From the NCBI GenBank assembly GCA_964503315.1, contig CAZCZL010000014.1:4593-68592 (forward strand): DNA of 64,000 nucleotides, written 5' to 3'. The notes beneath the pieces are model-generated. The model saw only the letters and a program-made list of their open reading frames with translations. It was not told the DNA's origin and made no database searches. Of the stretch, positions 27,276-35,780 are shown in pieces. Positions within the stretch are counted from its first letter, which is position 1. Every line of letters starts with the position of its first letter. The position numbers and the translations under genes are program-made. This DNA is from FEB-12 sp964503315 (GTDB lineage Bacteria > Zixibacteria > MSB-5A5 > GN15 > FEB-12).

Positions 27276-28361
27276 CTAGTCCGAAGCAATATCCGAATCA
27301 TTCGAGGTTGGACATTTGAACCGGAAAACACCGGCCATCGACAGCGCCAACGGCAGCGGTGTTGGTGTCGCGATCGTCATTTCGCCGAACCCGCCCTTAA
27401 GTACACCGACTGATTGACCGGTAAGGTCGAATATCTCTCCTTCAAAGACTCCGTACCGCGTCCCGCAGACCGGACACATCGCATAGTCCGTATACATCCA
27501 GGTCCCCTGAACATTACCGGTGACAACTCCGTTCGCATCCATCCAGACACCGGCAAACAGATTCTGGGCATCCCCGGTCCAGAAATTCCCCTGCAGCCTC
27601 CCGACCGCGCCGACAGAACCAGTGTTGGTTCCGACGGACCGCCAGACTGCTTCAAAGGCGCCATTCATATGCGTCGAATCAGCGCGAACCCATTGACCAC
27701 TGATCTGCCCCCGCGGACAAATGATTGGTCTCAGCTTTCGGCCATAGATCGCCAGGCCGGAGAGATTCCCCGTCGGATAGAATGCCTGAAAATGAGCTAG
27801 CTGATCGACCGCTATTTCTACATTGACCGGCGCGCTGCGGAAATAGAACGAGGGTGCCTGAATATAGACTATCCCCCGTTTCATCGCGATAAATGTCACC
27901 AGCCCGTCAATATCATTCGTCGTCAACGATCTCCACGCGATCGTCATCGGATCAGTTGTCGGTATCAGTGAATCCTGGCCATTGTCAAAAGAGATGACCG
28001 CGACAACACCCATGTCACCAACGCCATTGACGTTGATCGAACCTGACCAATCGACCGTAGTAGTATTTTGCGGCGGAGTGCCGGCCGTAGAAAATGAGCC
28101 CCAGACCGTTGTCACTGCATAAACGTCGTAGCTGGTATCCGCGAGATAATGCTCAAGCCCGAGACGTACGGCGTCGGCCATATCAAGTTCCAGCGCGCCT
28201 TCGTCGGTTGCGCCATATAGCGCCACCATTTGATCGGCTTTTTCGGGGAGATCGGCGGTTGGTGAAGATGTGTCGGATGTTGGTGCCGTGACGGTGGAAT
28301 CACTGCATCCTATTAGCACCGCGAGGATCAGCCCGGTCAGCAGAAGTGTGAGTTTAGCCAT
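27276..28361 (-). CDS. Putative lipoprotein, unknown function
   Basis: 361 residues with a lipoprotein signal peptide (LAVLIGC; lipidated Cys19) followed by a Ser/Thr/Asp-rich linker. The rest is a secreted beta-rich protein with a CPRGQISGQWV segment and a CPVCGTRYG motif near residue 295 that could bind metal. No known family is recognised. Similar proteins with GxxxG-rich 'FxGxW' segments (GNFWTGDAQNLFAGVW) occur in related secretomes, which is impression only. It is monocistronic. Confidence 0.6.
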   Translation of the reverse strand: MAKLTLLLTGLILAVLIGCSDSTVTAPTSDTSSPTADLPEKADQMVALYGATDEGALELDMADAVRLGLEHYLADTSYDVYAVTTVWGSFSTAGTPPQNTTTVDWSGSINVNGVGDMGVVAVISFDNGQDSLIPTTDPMTIAWRSLTTNDIDGLVTFIAMKRGIVYIQAPSFYFRSAPVNVEIAVDQLAHFQAFYPTGNLSGLAIYGRKLRPIICPRGQISGQWVRADSTHMNGAFEAVWRSVGTNTGSVGAVGRLQGNFWTGDAQNLFAGVWMDANGVVTGNVQGTWMYTDYAMCPVCGTRYGVFEGEIFDLTGQSVGVLKGGFGEMTIATPTPLPLALSMAGVFRFKCPTSNDSDIASD

Positions 28362-28512
28362 TGCTATTCTCCCAGTAGCGGATTAAAGAGGATTCAGGTC
28401 AATTGACTCTTTGTAGTAAATACGTCTCAAGGGAGAATTCATGCAATGATTTTTCGAACCTCCCGCGCAGGGAACCAAGGAGTAACTGCCAAACTGTTAT
28501 GGCGCAATTGGG

Positions 28513-29271
28513 TCAATTGGTGGCCAACGGCGTCAGTTCGCCGTCACGAAACATCTCTTTTTTCTGTTCGAGACCGGTATCGGAGTACGTTATCCAGACA
28601 CCATGCTTTTTGCCATCCACATACTCCCCCTCGGACTGCCGCATTCCCGTTGTATGCCACGCAATGTAGAGGCCGTTTGGTATTCCGTTCTTGTAATGTA
28701 ACTCTTCCTGCTTCTTCCCATTCGGATGCCAGTTCATCCACTTACCGTCCTTCAGTCCGTTGTCGAATTTCCCCTCTTCAGCCAGTTTCCCGTTTGGATG
28801 CCAGCGTTTGAACTCTCCATTCTCCGCGCCGTCCCGGTATGACCACTTCTGCGCCAGACGTCCATTCGCGTGCCATTTCGACCACTTGCCGATCGGTTGA
28901 TCTTTCTTGTAAGACCCTTCCGTCTCAACATGGCCATTTGGGAAATAGCTGGTGTGAACTCCATCGCGGAGACCCTTGAGATAACTCACGGACTCCTTCA
29001 TATGACCATCGGGATACCACGCTATCCATGGACCGGATTTCTGCCCGCGCAAGTACTCCCCGCGCGCCTGCCGCGCCCCGGTCTCGTAGAACTGCTCGTA
29101 CTGACCATTTTTGACATACAGTCCGTTGGAATCACGGACCTCGGACCACCGCTCCTGAAGTTTGTGCGAAGGGTAATATTCGTGGCGTGTTTTGACCGTA
29201 CTGCTGCAGGCGATCACTAGTATACATACCAGCGCGGCAACAGACAGACAAATCGGGATTCGCGAGTTCAT
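28513..29271 (-). CDS. Lipoprotein with YwqK/MORN-like repeats
   Basis: 252 residues: a lipoprotein signal (LVIAC, Cys22), then about eight repeats of roughly 23 residues, each of the form W-H/Y-x-N/D-G-K/R (FPNGHVETEG, HANGRLAQ, HPNGKLAEEG, HPNGKKQEE). These match the MORN-type repeats of the YwqK antitoxin-like family, which may bind other surfaces or peptides. No toxin gene lies beside it, so a toxin-antitoxin role is not supported here. Cell-envelope anchored. Confidence 0.8.
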   Translation of the reverse strand: MNSRIPICLSVAALVCILVIACSSTVKTRHEYYPSHKLQERWSEVRDSNGLYVKNGQYEQFYETGARQARGEYLRGQKSGPWIAWYPDGHMKESVSYLKGLRDGVHTSYFPNGHVETEGSYKKDQPIGKWSKWHANGRLAQKWSYRDGAENGEFKRWHPNGKLAEEGKFDNGLKDGKWMNWHPNGKKQEELHYKNGIPNGLYIAWHTTGMRQSEGEYVDGKKHGVWITYSDTGLEQKKEMFRDGELTPLATN

Positions 29272-29402
29272 TCCTGGACAGACCTCCGGTACGATGGTCT
29301 CCCTAGTATCGGAAAGATTGGAGAAACGGTTTATAGGCCGCCGGAATCAATTGACACTTGGCTACTTAGCACGACCGACAAAAAGCGGAAACAACCCGAA
29401 AA

Positions 29403-29786
29403 TCAGTCCTTGCTCTCAAGCCATTTAATCGCGTCAAACCGCGCCGTAAAGAGCTTGAGATTGAGATTGGTTGGACGAACCTCATGCAGCATGATATACA
29501 GTTTCGCGTTGGACAGGGTCACGCCGCCATTCGAAACCAATGCCCATTTGGTCGGCCCCATTTCGCGGGCCATCTCATGGACATGCATCCGGAACCGATC
29601 GATATCCTTCATCCCCCAGTCGTAGATCGCGGAAGTCATGTCAATGATCGAGTTCATCCCCTTTTGATAATTGGCATCGGCCCGTATCTTGGCGATCAGG
29701 TCGATATCTTCATCGACCGTGACCGGCCCGGATTTTTCGATCACGATCAGGTTCCGCGACTTGTCGAAGTAGTATGAGAACTTCAT
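29403..29786 (-). CDS. STAS/SpoIIAA-like small protein
   Basis: 127 residues from ATG 29786, chosen because GGGCGAGGAGAT lies just upstream; the open frame runs to 29843. The pattern NLIVIEKSGPVTVDEDIDLIAKI ... GMNSIIDMTSAIYDW recalls SpoIIAA-like/STAS-fold proteins. Binding partner unknown. Confidence 0.55.
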   Translation of the reverse strand: MKFSYYFDKSRNLIVIEKSGPVTVDEDIDLIAKIRADANYQKGMNSIIDMTSAIYDWGMKDIDRFRMHVHEMAREMGPTKWALVSNGGVTLSNAKLYIMLHEVRPTNLNLKLFTARFDAIKWLESKD

Positions 29787-30016
29787 ATCTCCTCGCCCGG
29801 TTGAGGTGACAGCGCGACAGCGGGGAAAGTGGCCGACAGCCACTGCCGCGATCGCAAGATTGGTGTTGTTCAGGTCGGATAGGATGTCTGGTCTCGTTGT
29901 GGCGCCCCCCGCACCATTACCCAGACTGCATGCTTATGCAAGAAGTACTATTGTCAACTGTCCGTCAAGAATCAATCCGAGTTATATCTGGGAGACAGAA
30001 CAGTGGAAACCCTTAC

Positions 30017-30105
30017 TGGCGGAGAGACTGGGATTCGAACCCAGGATAGGGGTGACCTATACACGCTTTCCAGGCGTGCGCCTTCAACCACTCGGCCATC
30101 TCTCC
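30017..30105 (-). tRNA. tRNA-Ser (anticodon GGA)
   Basis: On the minus strand an acceptor stem GGAGAGA pairs with TCTCTCC (30021-30027). The T arm reads GGGTTCGAATCCC, the anticodon loop CTGGAAA gives GGA (30069-30071), and a long variable arm is present as expected for a class II serine tRNA. The 3' CCA is encoded (30017-30019). It decodes UCC/UCU. Confidence 0.95.
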
Positions 30106-30244
30106 GTAGCAAAACAAAAAACGAGCGTTCAGAACGCTCCAATTTACACGCCAATTCCAAAAAGGCAACACGAATCCCGCCCCCACCAAAACTAATTAAC
30201 CGCTTGTCGGACTTATTATTCCCCCGCTTCTCCCGACCTTTGCC

Positions 30245-31201
30245 CTATTCGTGATCTTCCCCCGCTGTCTCAAAATAGAGGAACCGGTCGAGCATCTTAA
30301 CAAACTCCGACCACCCCGCCTCTTTCTGCTTCCGCCGGATCCGGTCCATCGCCCCCATCTTGCTGTCAATCTCATCACAATAGTAGAGCACCAGCGACTC
30401 CGGCATCATCGGAACCACCGGCGACCCGTAATCCCTCTCTCCTTGGTGTGACAGTATCATATGCCGAAGCTTTATCAGAAGTTTCTCTGGAAAACCCTCT
30501 ATCTGCGCCGCCCGCTGCGCGACCCAGGCATCGCAAATGCAAATGTGGTCGATCAGGCGGCCTTCATCGGTGAAATCGATCTTCATGTCCGCCGAATATG
30601 ACCGGATCTTGCCGGCATCGTGAAATATCCCACCGAAAATGAGATAGTCCTTGTTGAGAAAGTCATACCCCGCCGCGACCCGTAGTGCCAACTCGCCGAC
30701 ATTGGCCGAATGCTCGGATAACCCGCCGACATACGCATGGTGCCAGAGCTTGCCGGCCGCGGCTTTCAGATAGTCATCGAGGAACTGCTTGTCATTGAGG
30801 AACAGATCAACCAACTGACGCACATACGTATTCTGTATCTTGTCCGCGAGTGCCATGATCCGCGCGAGTCGTTGCTCGTTGCTCTGGCTCGAGTGCGGGA
30901 GGATATCCTCCAGCTGGTATTCGTCATCCTTGGCCAGACGGATACGATTGACCTGAAGTTGTAGCTTGTTATTGTACTCCCCGACCAATCCCCCGACCTT
31001 GACCACCATCCCTTCGGTCAGATCGGTCTGGCTGAAATAGTCCGGCTCCCAGATAACCCCCATTATCCGCCCGGTATTGTCCCCCAGCTCAAGTTGAACA
31101 TAGACCCCTTTGCGGTACTCTTTGACATCCTTTTTCCGGACGACGAAATAGCCGATGATCTGGTCTTTGACGACGTAGTCGCGAATTTTCTTTGTATCCA
31201 T
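30245..31201 (-). CDS. 3'-5' exoribonuclease YhaM-like (OB-fold plus HD domain)
   Basis: 318 residues from ATG 31201 (GGGGTGAG upstream); a GTG at 31210 is possible. N-terminal OB-fold (about 1-110: YFVVRKKDV ... VQLELGDNTGRIMGVIW) binds nucleic acid. The HD domain (about 150-290) has HHAYVGGLSEHSANV and IFHDAGK, giving the His and HD metal ligands. YhaM-type enzymes degrade RNA/ssDNA 3'-5' with divalent metal. Family match is clear; in vivo substrate is inferred. It is divergent from the lpt operon. Confidence 0.85.
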   Translation of the reverse strand: MDTKKIRDYVVKDQIIGYFVVRKKDVKEYRKGVYVQLELGDNTGRIMGVIWEPDYFSQTDLTEGMVVKVGGLVGEYNNKLQLQVNRIRLAKDDEYQLEDILPHSSQSNEQRLARIMALADKIQNTYVRQLVDLFLNDKQFLDDYLKAAAGKLWHHAYVGGLSEHSANVGELALRVAAGYDFLNKDYLIFGGIFHDAGKIRSYSADMKIDFTDEGRLIDHICICDAWVAQRAAQIEGFPEKLLIKLRHMILSHQGERDYGSPVVPMMPESLVLYYCDEIDSKMGAMDRIRRKQKEAGWSEFVKMLDRFLYFETAGEDHE

Positions 31202-31339
31202 CTGGCTCACCCCTGTAGGCTGGACATTTGCCGGTCAACCGCTAACATACAGTCGCCCGAACCGGTTGCCAACAACTTCGAACGGCCGGGAATATAAAAG
31301 TTGTCAGCCGGGTATAACTGGTATATTTTCCAGAGCCTT

Positions 31340-32671
31340 ATGAAGATCCTCCAGCGCTACATACTGAAAGAGCACATCGCGCCCTTTTTTTTCGCGCTCT
31401 TCATTATCACCTTCCTGCTGATCATCGAGTATGTCCCCAAAATAGTCGACCAGGTGATTGACAAGGATCTCTCCATCTGGGTGGTGCTCGAACTCATTGG
31501 CCTTAATCTCGCCTGGATGTTGGCGCTTTCTGTTCCGATGTCTGTGCTTGTAGCGACTCTCATGGCCTTCGGACGCCTCACCGCGGACTTCGAGGTCACC
31601 GCTATCAAATCTTCCGGCATCAACCTCCTGCAACTCCTGATACCGTTATTGATCGCCGCGTCTATTCTGACCGGCGTGATGATCTGGTTCAATGACGCCG
31701 TCCTGCCCGATCTCAACAAACGCGCTCGTATGCTCTGGGGGGATATCTCCGCCATGCGACCAACCCTGGTCTTCCGTTCCGGCGTATTTGTGACCGAGAT
31801 CCCCGGCTATCTGGTCCAGCTTGATCATATCGACCACGCGACCTCGCGCGTCGAAGGGGTCCGCATCACCGAGACCAAGAATCCGACCAAACCGCGGCTG
31901 ATCATCGCTGAGTACGGATATCTCAAGTCGATGGACAACGGCAAGAACCTCCAATTCACGCTCTATAATGGTGAACTCCATTCCATGGATCTGGAGAATC
32001 CGGCCAACTATCGCAAAGTCGATTTCGAGAATCAGGTGATCAATATCGGCGGCACCGGCTCGGAGCTGGTCCGCACGGAGTCTGAATACCGCACCGACCG
32101 CGAGATGCCTATTGACACCATGAAACAGCAGGTCATCACCAACCTCAAACAGATGGAGCCGCTGCGCGCCAGTTCATATAACAGCCTGAAAGAGAAATTT
32201 ACGTTCCTCTTCTCCGACACGTTCGCCCCTCCCTCGAAAGCGCTGATGACCGACTCCACCGCCCGCACCTCTCTGCAATCTGACATTCTCGTCCTGGTAA
32301 AATCACTCGAGCGAAATATTCAGCAACTGGAAAGCCGCCAGAAGGCGGTCGCCAAGTTCCAGATAGAGATATATAAGAAATATTCCATCCCCTCCGCATC
32401 GCTCGCGTTTGTGCTGATCGGGGCACCCTTAGCGATCATGGCGCGTAAAGGTGGGATGGGAATTGCCATCTCTATATCGATCCTGCTCTTTATTATCTAC
32501 TGGGCATTCCTGATCGGCGGCGAGGATCTGGCCGACCGCGGCATTCTCTCCCCCTTTATCGCCATGTGGGGGGCGAATATCCAGCTCGGCACCATTGGTA
32601 TCTATCTCATCTACATCGTCGTGACTGAAAAGCCGGTCTTCGGTTTCTTCCGGCAGGTGCATCGCGGATGA
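31340..32671 (+). CDS. lptF: Lipopolysaccharide export permease LptF
   Basis: 443 residues from the ATG at 31340, which places the family-typical MKILQRYILKEHIAPFFFALF at the N-terminus; a TTG at 31301 would add 13 residues. Three N-terminal membrane helices, a large periplasmic jellyroll-like part (about 130-320) and three C-terminal helices match LptF/LptG (YjgP/YjgQ). With LptG and ATPase LptB it extracts LPS or a related lipid from the inner membrane. It overlaps the next gene by 4 bp (ATGA). No lptA, lptB or lptC is nearby. Confidence 0.85.
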   Translation: MKILQRYILKEHIAPFFFALFIITFLLIIEYVPKIVDQVIDKDLSIWVVLELIGLNLAWMLALSVPMSVLVATLMAFGRLTADFEVTAIKSSGINLLQLLIPLLIAASILTGVMIWFNDAVLPDLNKRARMLWGDISAMRPTLVFRSGVFVTEIPGYLVQLDHIDHATSRVEGVRITETKNPTKPRLIIAEYGYLKSMDNGKNLQFTLYNGELHSMDLENPANYRKVDFENQVINIGGTGSELVRTESEYRTDREMPIDTMKQQVITNLKQMEPLRASSYNSLKEKFTFLFSDTFAPPSKALMTDSTARTSLQSDILVLVKSLERNIQQLESRQKAVAKFQIEIYKKYSIPSASLAFVLIGAPLAIMARKGGMGIAISISILLFIIYWAFLIGGEDLADRGILSPFIAMWGANIQLGTIGIYLIYIVVTEKPVFGFFRQVHRG

Positions 32672-33750
32672 TCAAGAAACTCGACCTCTACTTGTTGCGT
32701 CACTATCTGTTGGCGCTGCTGGTTGTCACCGTAGCGATCGGCCTAACGATCATAGTGGTCAACATGGTTGAGCAGTTGCGCGACTTTGTCGACCACCAGA
32801 TACCGCTGCTGACCATTCTTCAATACTATCTCTTCTTTGGCGGGTGGGTCCTCAAGTCGTTTCTCCCGATGTTTGTCCTGCTCGCCGCGCTCTTCTCCGT
32901 CTCCATTCTCGCGAGACGTCGCGAGATCCTCGCTATGAAAGCCGCCGGTATCTCTCTCTACCGCGTTATCGCGCCTTATCTGGTCGCGACCGCCATCCTC
33001 GCCGCGGCTCACTTCTATTACAGCGAGTACCTCTTCCCACCGCTCAACCAACGTCGCGTGGAGATGAAAGAGTTCACCATAGAGTCCCGCTCCAAAGCGG
33101 CGCTCGCCAAAGTGCGGAATGTTTACCGCCAGATCAGCCCCGGCAAGTTCTACACTATTACGTCATTTGACACCGACCGTGGCGATGGCCGCGATTTCAA
33201 GTTCTACTCAACCCAGAACCACCGGCTGGTGCAGATCGTCACCGCCGAAAAAGTCCGCTTCGAGGACCATCGATGGCTCCTTACTTCCGGGCAGGTGCGC
33301 GATTTCGATTCCACCGCCAAAGAGACTTTCTCCGAGTTCGATACCCTGACCTTTACCCTCATCAAGGATAAACCCGGCGATTTCCAGAGCAGACTCGTCA
33401 AGCCCGAGGATATGGGACTTGACGAATTGAAAGATTACATCGAACTGCAGAAACGGACCGGCGGACCATATCTCAGAGAATCGATCGACCTTCAGATCAA
33501 GTATGCGTTCCCGCTCACCTCGGTTATCATCATCCTGATCTGCGTTCCGTTCGCGGCCAATCCGCAACGGTCCGGCATAGCGGTCTCGTTCTCTGTCGGT
33601 GCGGGGATATCTCTGCTCTATTTTGTACTCTTCAAGATCCTGCAGTCCGCGGGCTACAACGAAAAGGTTCCCGAACTCGTGGCGGTCTGGGGAATCAATG
33701 CGGTCTTTCTTCTCATTGGACTGATCGTTTTGATCGGAGCGCGCAAGTAA
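32668..33750 (+). CDS. lptG: Lipopolysaccharide export permease LptG
   Basis: 360 residues, the second YjgP/YjgQ-family permease. The opening MIKKLDLYLLRHYLLALLVV and the SVSILARRREILAMKAAGISLYR segment are diagnostic. Three helices on each side flank a periplasmic domain, as in LptF; LptF and LptG form the heterodimeric channel of the LptB2FG exporter. Translational coupling with lptF (ATGA) and a one-base overlap with the following methyltransferase show an operon of three. Confidence 0.87.
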   Translation: MIKKLDLYLLRHYLLALLVVTVAIGLTIIVVNMVEQLRDFVDHQIPLLTILQYYLFFGGWVLKSFLPMFVLLAALFSVSILARRREILAMKAAGISLYRVIAPYLVATAILAAAHFYYSEYLFPPLNQRRVEMKEFTIESRSKAALAKVRNVYRQISPGKFYTITSFDTDRGDGRDFKFYSTQNHRLVQIVTAEKVRFEDHRWLLTSGQVRDFDSTAKETFSEFDTLTFTLIKDKPGDFQSRLVKPEDMGLDELKDYIELQKRTGGPYLRESIDLQIKYAFPLTSVIIILICVPFAANPQRSGIAVSFSVGAGISLLYFVLFKILQSAGYNEKVPELVAVWGINAVFLLIGLIVLIGARK

Positions 33751-34529
33751 TGCCGCACGATGGACACGAACTGAATCGCCGGATGTGGAACGAACTGGTT
33801 GATATCCACGTCGCCCATCCATCCTATCGCGTGAAGGAGTTCCTCGATGGCGGTTCCACACTCAAACAACTAGAGCAGCGCGAACTTGGCGATGTCTCCG
33901 ACAGAACTCTTCTCCACCTGATGTGCCAGTTCGGCCTTGATACGCTTTCGTGGGCACGTAAAGGAGCTATCGTCACCGGTGTCGACATTGCCGACCAGTC
34001 AATTCTCCGCGCCAACGAACTGAAACATAAGGCGGGACTTGATCCCGCGCGATTCATTCGAGCCGATATTCTGGAATTACCGACGAAGTTGACTGAGCAG
34101 TTTGATATCGTCTATCAATCCTATGGCACACTCTGTTGGCTGGGGGATATATCACAATGGGCGAAAGTTGTAGCACATTTTCTGAAGCCGGGCGGGCAGT
34201 TTCTCCTCATCGACGACCACCCCGCGTCGCTCGGCATGTATGAAACCTCCCTCCATTACTTTTCAACTGAGTCTGAGACACTCGCGGACCTCCCCGATTA
34301 CGCCGACCGCGCCTACCGGCGACAGAATCCAAGCACCGAATGGCAGCACACGCTGGCTGAGGTCATCAATTCACTCATAGCCGCGGGGCTCAACATCACC
34401 AAGCTCGGGGAATACGATTACTCCTACTACCAGGTCACCGAACAGTGGCGCCAGGTCGAGGATCGCTGGTATCCGCCCGATGGTCCCTACAAATTCCCGA
34501 TCATGCTGATGGTTCGCGCCACGCGCTGA
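33750..34529 (+). CDS. Class I SAM-dependent methyltransferase, lptFG-linked
   Basis: 259 residues; its ATG overlaps the lptG stop by one base (TAATG). Visible motifs are LLHLMCQFGLDTLSWARKG (motif I variant), IVTGVDIADQSI (motif II, ligand D) and FDIVYQSYGTLCWL (motif IV). This arrangement, with CQFGLDT, is found in a family of uncharacterised methyltransferases. The substrate is unknown. The coupling to lptFG may be positional only. Confidence 0.82.
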   Translation: MPHDGHELNRRMWNELVDIHVAHPSYRVKEFLDGGSTLKQLEQRELGDVSDRTLLHLMCQFGLDTLSWARKGAIVTGVDIADQSILRANELKHKAGLDPARFIRADILELPTKLTEQFDIVYQSYGTLCWLGDISQWAKVVAHFLKPGGQFLLIDDHPASLGMYETSLHYFSTESETLADLPDYADRAYRRQNPSTEWQHTLAEVINSLIAAGLNITKLGEYDYSYYQVTEQWRQVEDRWYPPDGPYKFPIMLMVRATR

Positions 34530-34534
34530 TAACA

Positions 34535-35233
34535 CTAGTGCGCGCGAAGCACCGCCATCTTCGCGTGAAACGCCGACTCGATCAGCGAGACCGCGCTCTC
34601 CAGACTCATCAAACCGGTATTGATCACTAGATCGTAATGCATTGGATCATCGATGTCATGGTGATACACCGATTTGATGAAGTCGCGGCGCTCCTTGTCG
34701 GACTTGTCGATCATCTCCTTCGCGTCGCGCGGCGCTATCTGCTTATAGCGGCAGATATTCTCGATTCGCGTCGCGTACGGGCAGACCACTCGCACGTGCA
34801 TCCCTTTGCGCGGCCCGAGGATGAAATTCCCGCCCCGCCCCATCAGGATCACTCCGCCCAATTCGGCCAGTGACATCACGACCTTATGGAGATACTCATT
34901 GTAGTCTGACCGATCGACCAATTGACCGGTCATGGCTGCTTCGAACGCGCTGTGCAGATGTCCACGTGTCCGTTCATCGAGCGCCTCAAGCAAGCGCTTG
35001 TAGTACCCCGACTCTTTAGCGATCGCATCGATCACCTCCCGATGTAATCGCTGGAAGCCTAGTCGTTCCGCTAACTCTGTGGCGAGATACGAGCCGCGTG
35101 AGCCGGTTTGACGGCTGATCGTGATAATGCGGTACGGTTCCGCGTGCGGCGGATGAGTCTCCTCAGATGTCCGCCGACGCTCCAACTCCCACTTGAGGAG
35201 TTGTCGATTGATAATGGCATCAATCGAGGTCAT
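34535..35233 (-). CDS. Cytidylate kinase-like family protein
   Basis: 232 residues from ATG 35233, where GGTGGAGGTGAT forms a strong ribosome site; the upstream start at 35251 would overlap that site. ITISRQTGSRGSYLA is the modified P-loop of the cytidylate-kinase-like (AAA_33/CLK2) family, and VILMGRGGNFILG and VRVVCPYATRIEN follow as in that family. It probably phosphorylates a nucleoside monophosphate or acts on another small molecule. Not the canonical Cmk length or motif, so function is uncertain. Confidence 0.75.
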   Translation of the reverse strand: MTSIDAIINRQLLKWELERRRTSEETHPPHAEPYRIITISRQTGSRGSYLATELAERLGFQRLHREVIDAIAKESGYYKRLLEALDERTRGHLHSAFEAAMTGQLVDRSDYNEYLHKVVMSLAELGGVILMGRGGNFILGPRKGMHVRVVCPYATRIENICRYKQIAPRDAKEMIDKSDKERRDFIKSVYHHDIDDPMHYDLVINTGLMSLESAVSLIESAFHAKMAVLRAH

Positions 35234-35317
35234 ACGAATCACCTCCACCACAATATACGGACAAATCGTGGAGTTGCTACTATATTTTTTGTCTGATGGA
35301 GAGTGTCAGGAGGTTCT

Positions 35318-35373
35318 TCCCCGCTCCCCCTGGGAGAGGGTGCCCCCGTGCAGGCGGGGACGGGTGAGGGAGT
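35318..35373. repeat. Dispersed GC-rich palindromic intergenic repeat
   Basis: CCCCGC ... GCGGGG inverted pairing with a CCCTGGGAGAGGGTG core; read on the minus strand it gives TLSQGERG-like translated text of a kind widespread in bacterial intergenic repeats. It abuts the csaA stop and could help terminate transcription. One clear copy is seen here. Confidence 0.55.
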
Positions 35374-35715
35374 CTAATACAGCCGTCCGCCCAACTCCGC
35401 TTCCTCCACCGGGCTGACCAGCACCAAGCCTCCTCCCGGACGCGGCACCCCCAGCATCAGAACCTCGGAGAGGAACCCGCCGATATTCTTCGGCGGAAAA
35501 TTCACTACCGCCAGGCATTGTCGATTGAGCAGCTGCTCGGGCGTATAATCGGTCTTGAATCGCGCCGAGGTCTGTTTGATCCCTATCTCCGCCCCAAAAT
35601 CGATCTTCAGCTTGTACGCCGGTATCTTCGCCCGCTCAAAGTCGACAACCTCGATTATCCGCCCCACCCGGATATCAACCTTAACAAAATCATCATACGT
35701 CAATGGTTCGCTCAT
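35374..35715 (-). CDS. csaA: CsaA-type tRNA-binding domain protein
   Basis: 113 residues from ATG 35715; a TTG at 35727 would add four. The OB-fold tRNA-binding domain shows DFVKVDIRVGRIIEV and KIDFGAEIGIKQTSA, with NFPPKNIGGFLSEVLMLG, all hallmarks of CsaA. CsaA is a homodimeric tRNA-binding, chaperone-like protein linked to protein export in Bacillus. The context here gives no further clue. Confidence 0.88.
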   Translation of the reverse strand: MSEPLTYDDFVKVDIRVGRIIEVVDFERAKIPAYKLKIDFGAEIGIKQTSARFKTDYTPEQLLNRQCLAVVNFPPKNIGGFLSEVLMLGVPRPGGGLVLVSPVEEAELGGRLY

Positions 35716-35738
35716 GGAGGTAATCAATCGAAAACCAA

Positions 35739-35767
35739 AGCCCCCGGCAAGTGAGAACCGGGGGTCC
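35739..35767 (-). terminator. Rho-independent terminator of the nitroreductase-like gene
   Basis: CCCCCGG(C) and (A)CCGGGGG pair around loop CAAGTGAGA; the minus strand continues CTTTGGTTTTCG. It sits 14 bp past the stop of the gene ending at 35781. Confidence 0.65.
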
Positions 35768-35780
35768 GGTTGTTGCTGAT

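Noticed and set aside
28513..29271. Toxin-antitoxin pair
   Set aside because: The repeats match the YwqK family but the neighbours are a lipoprotein and a STAS-like protein, with no toxin-like gene adjacent.
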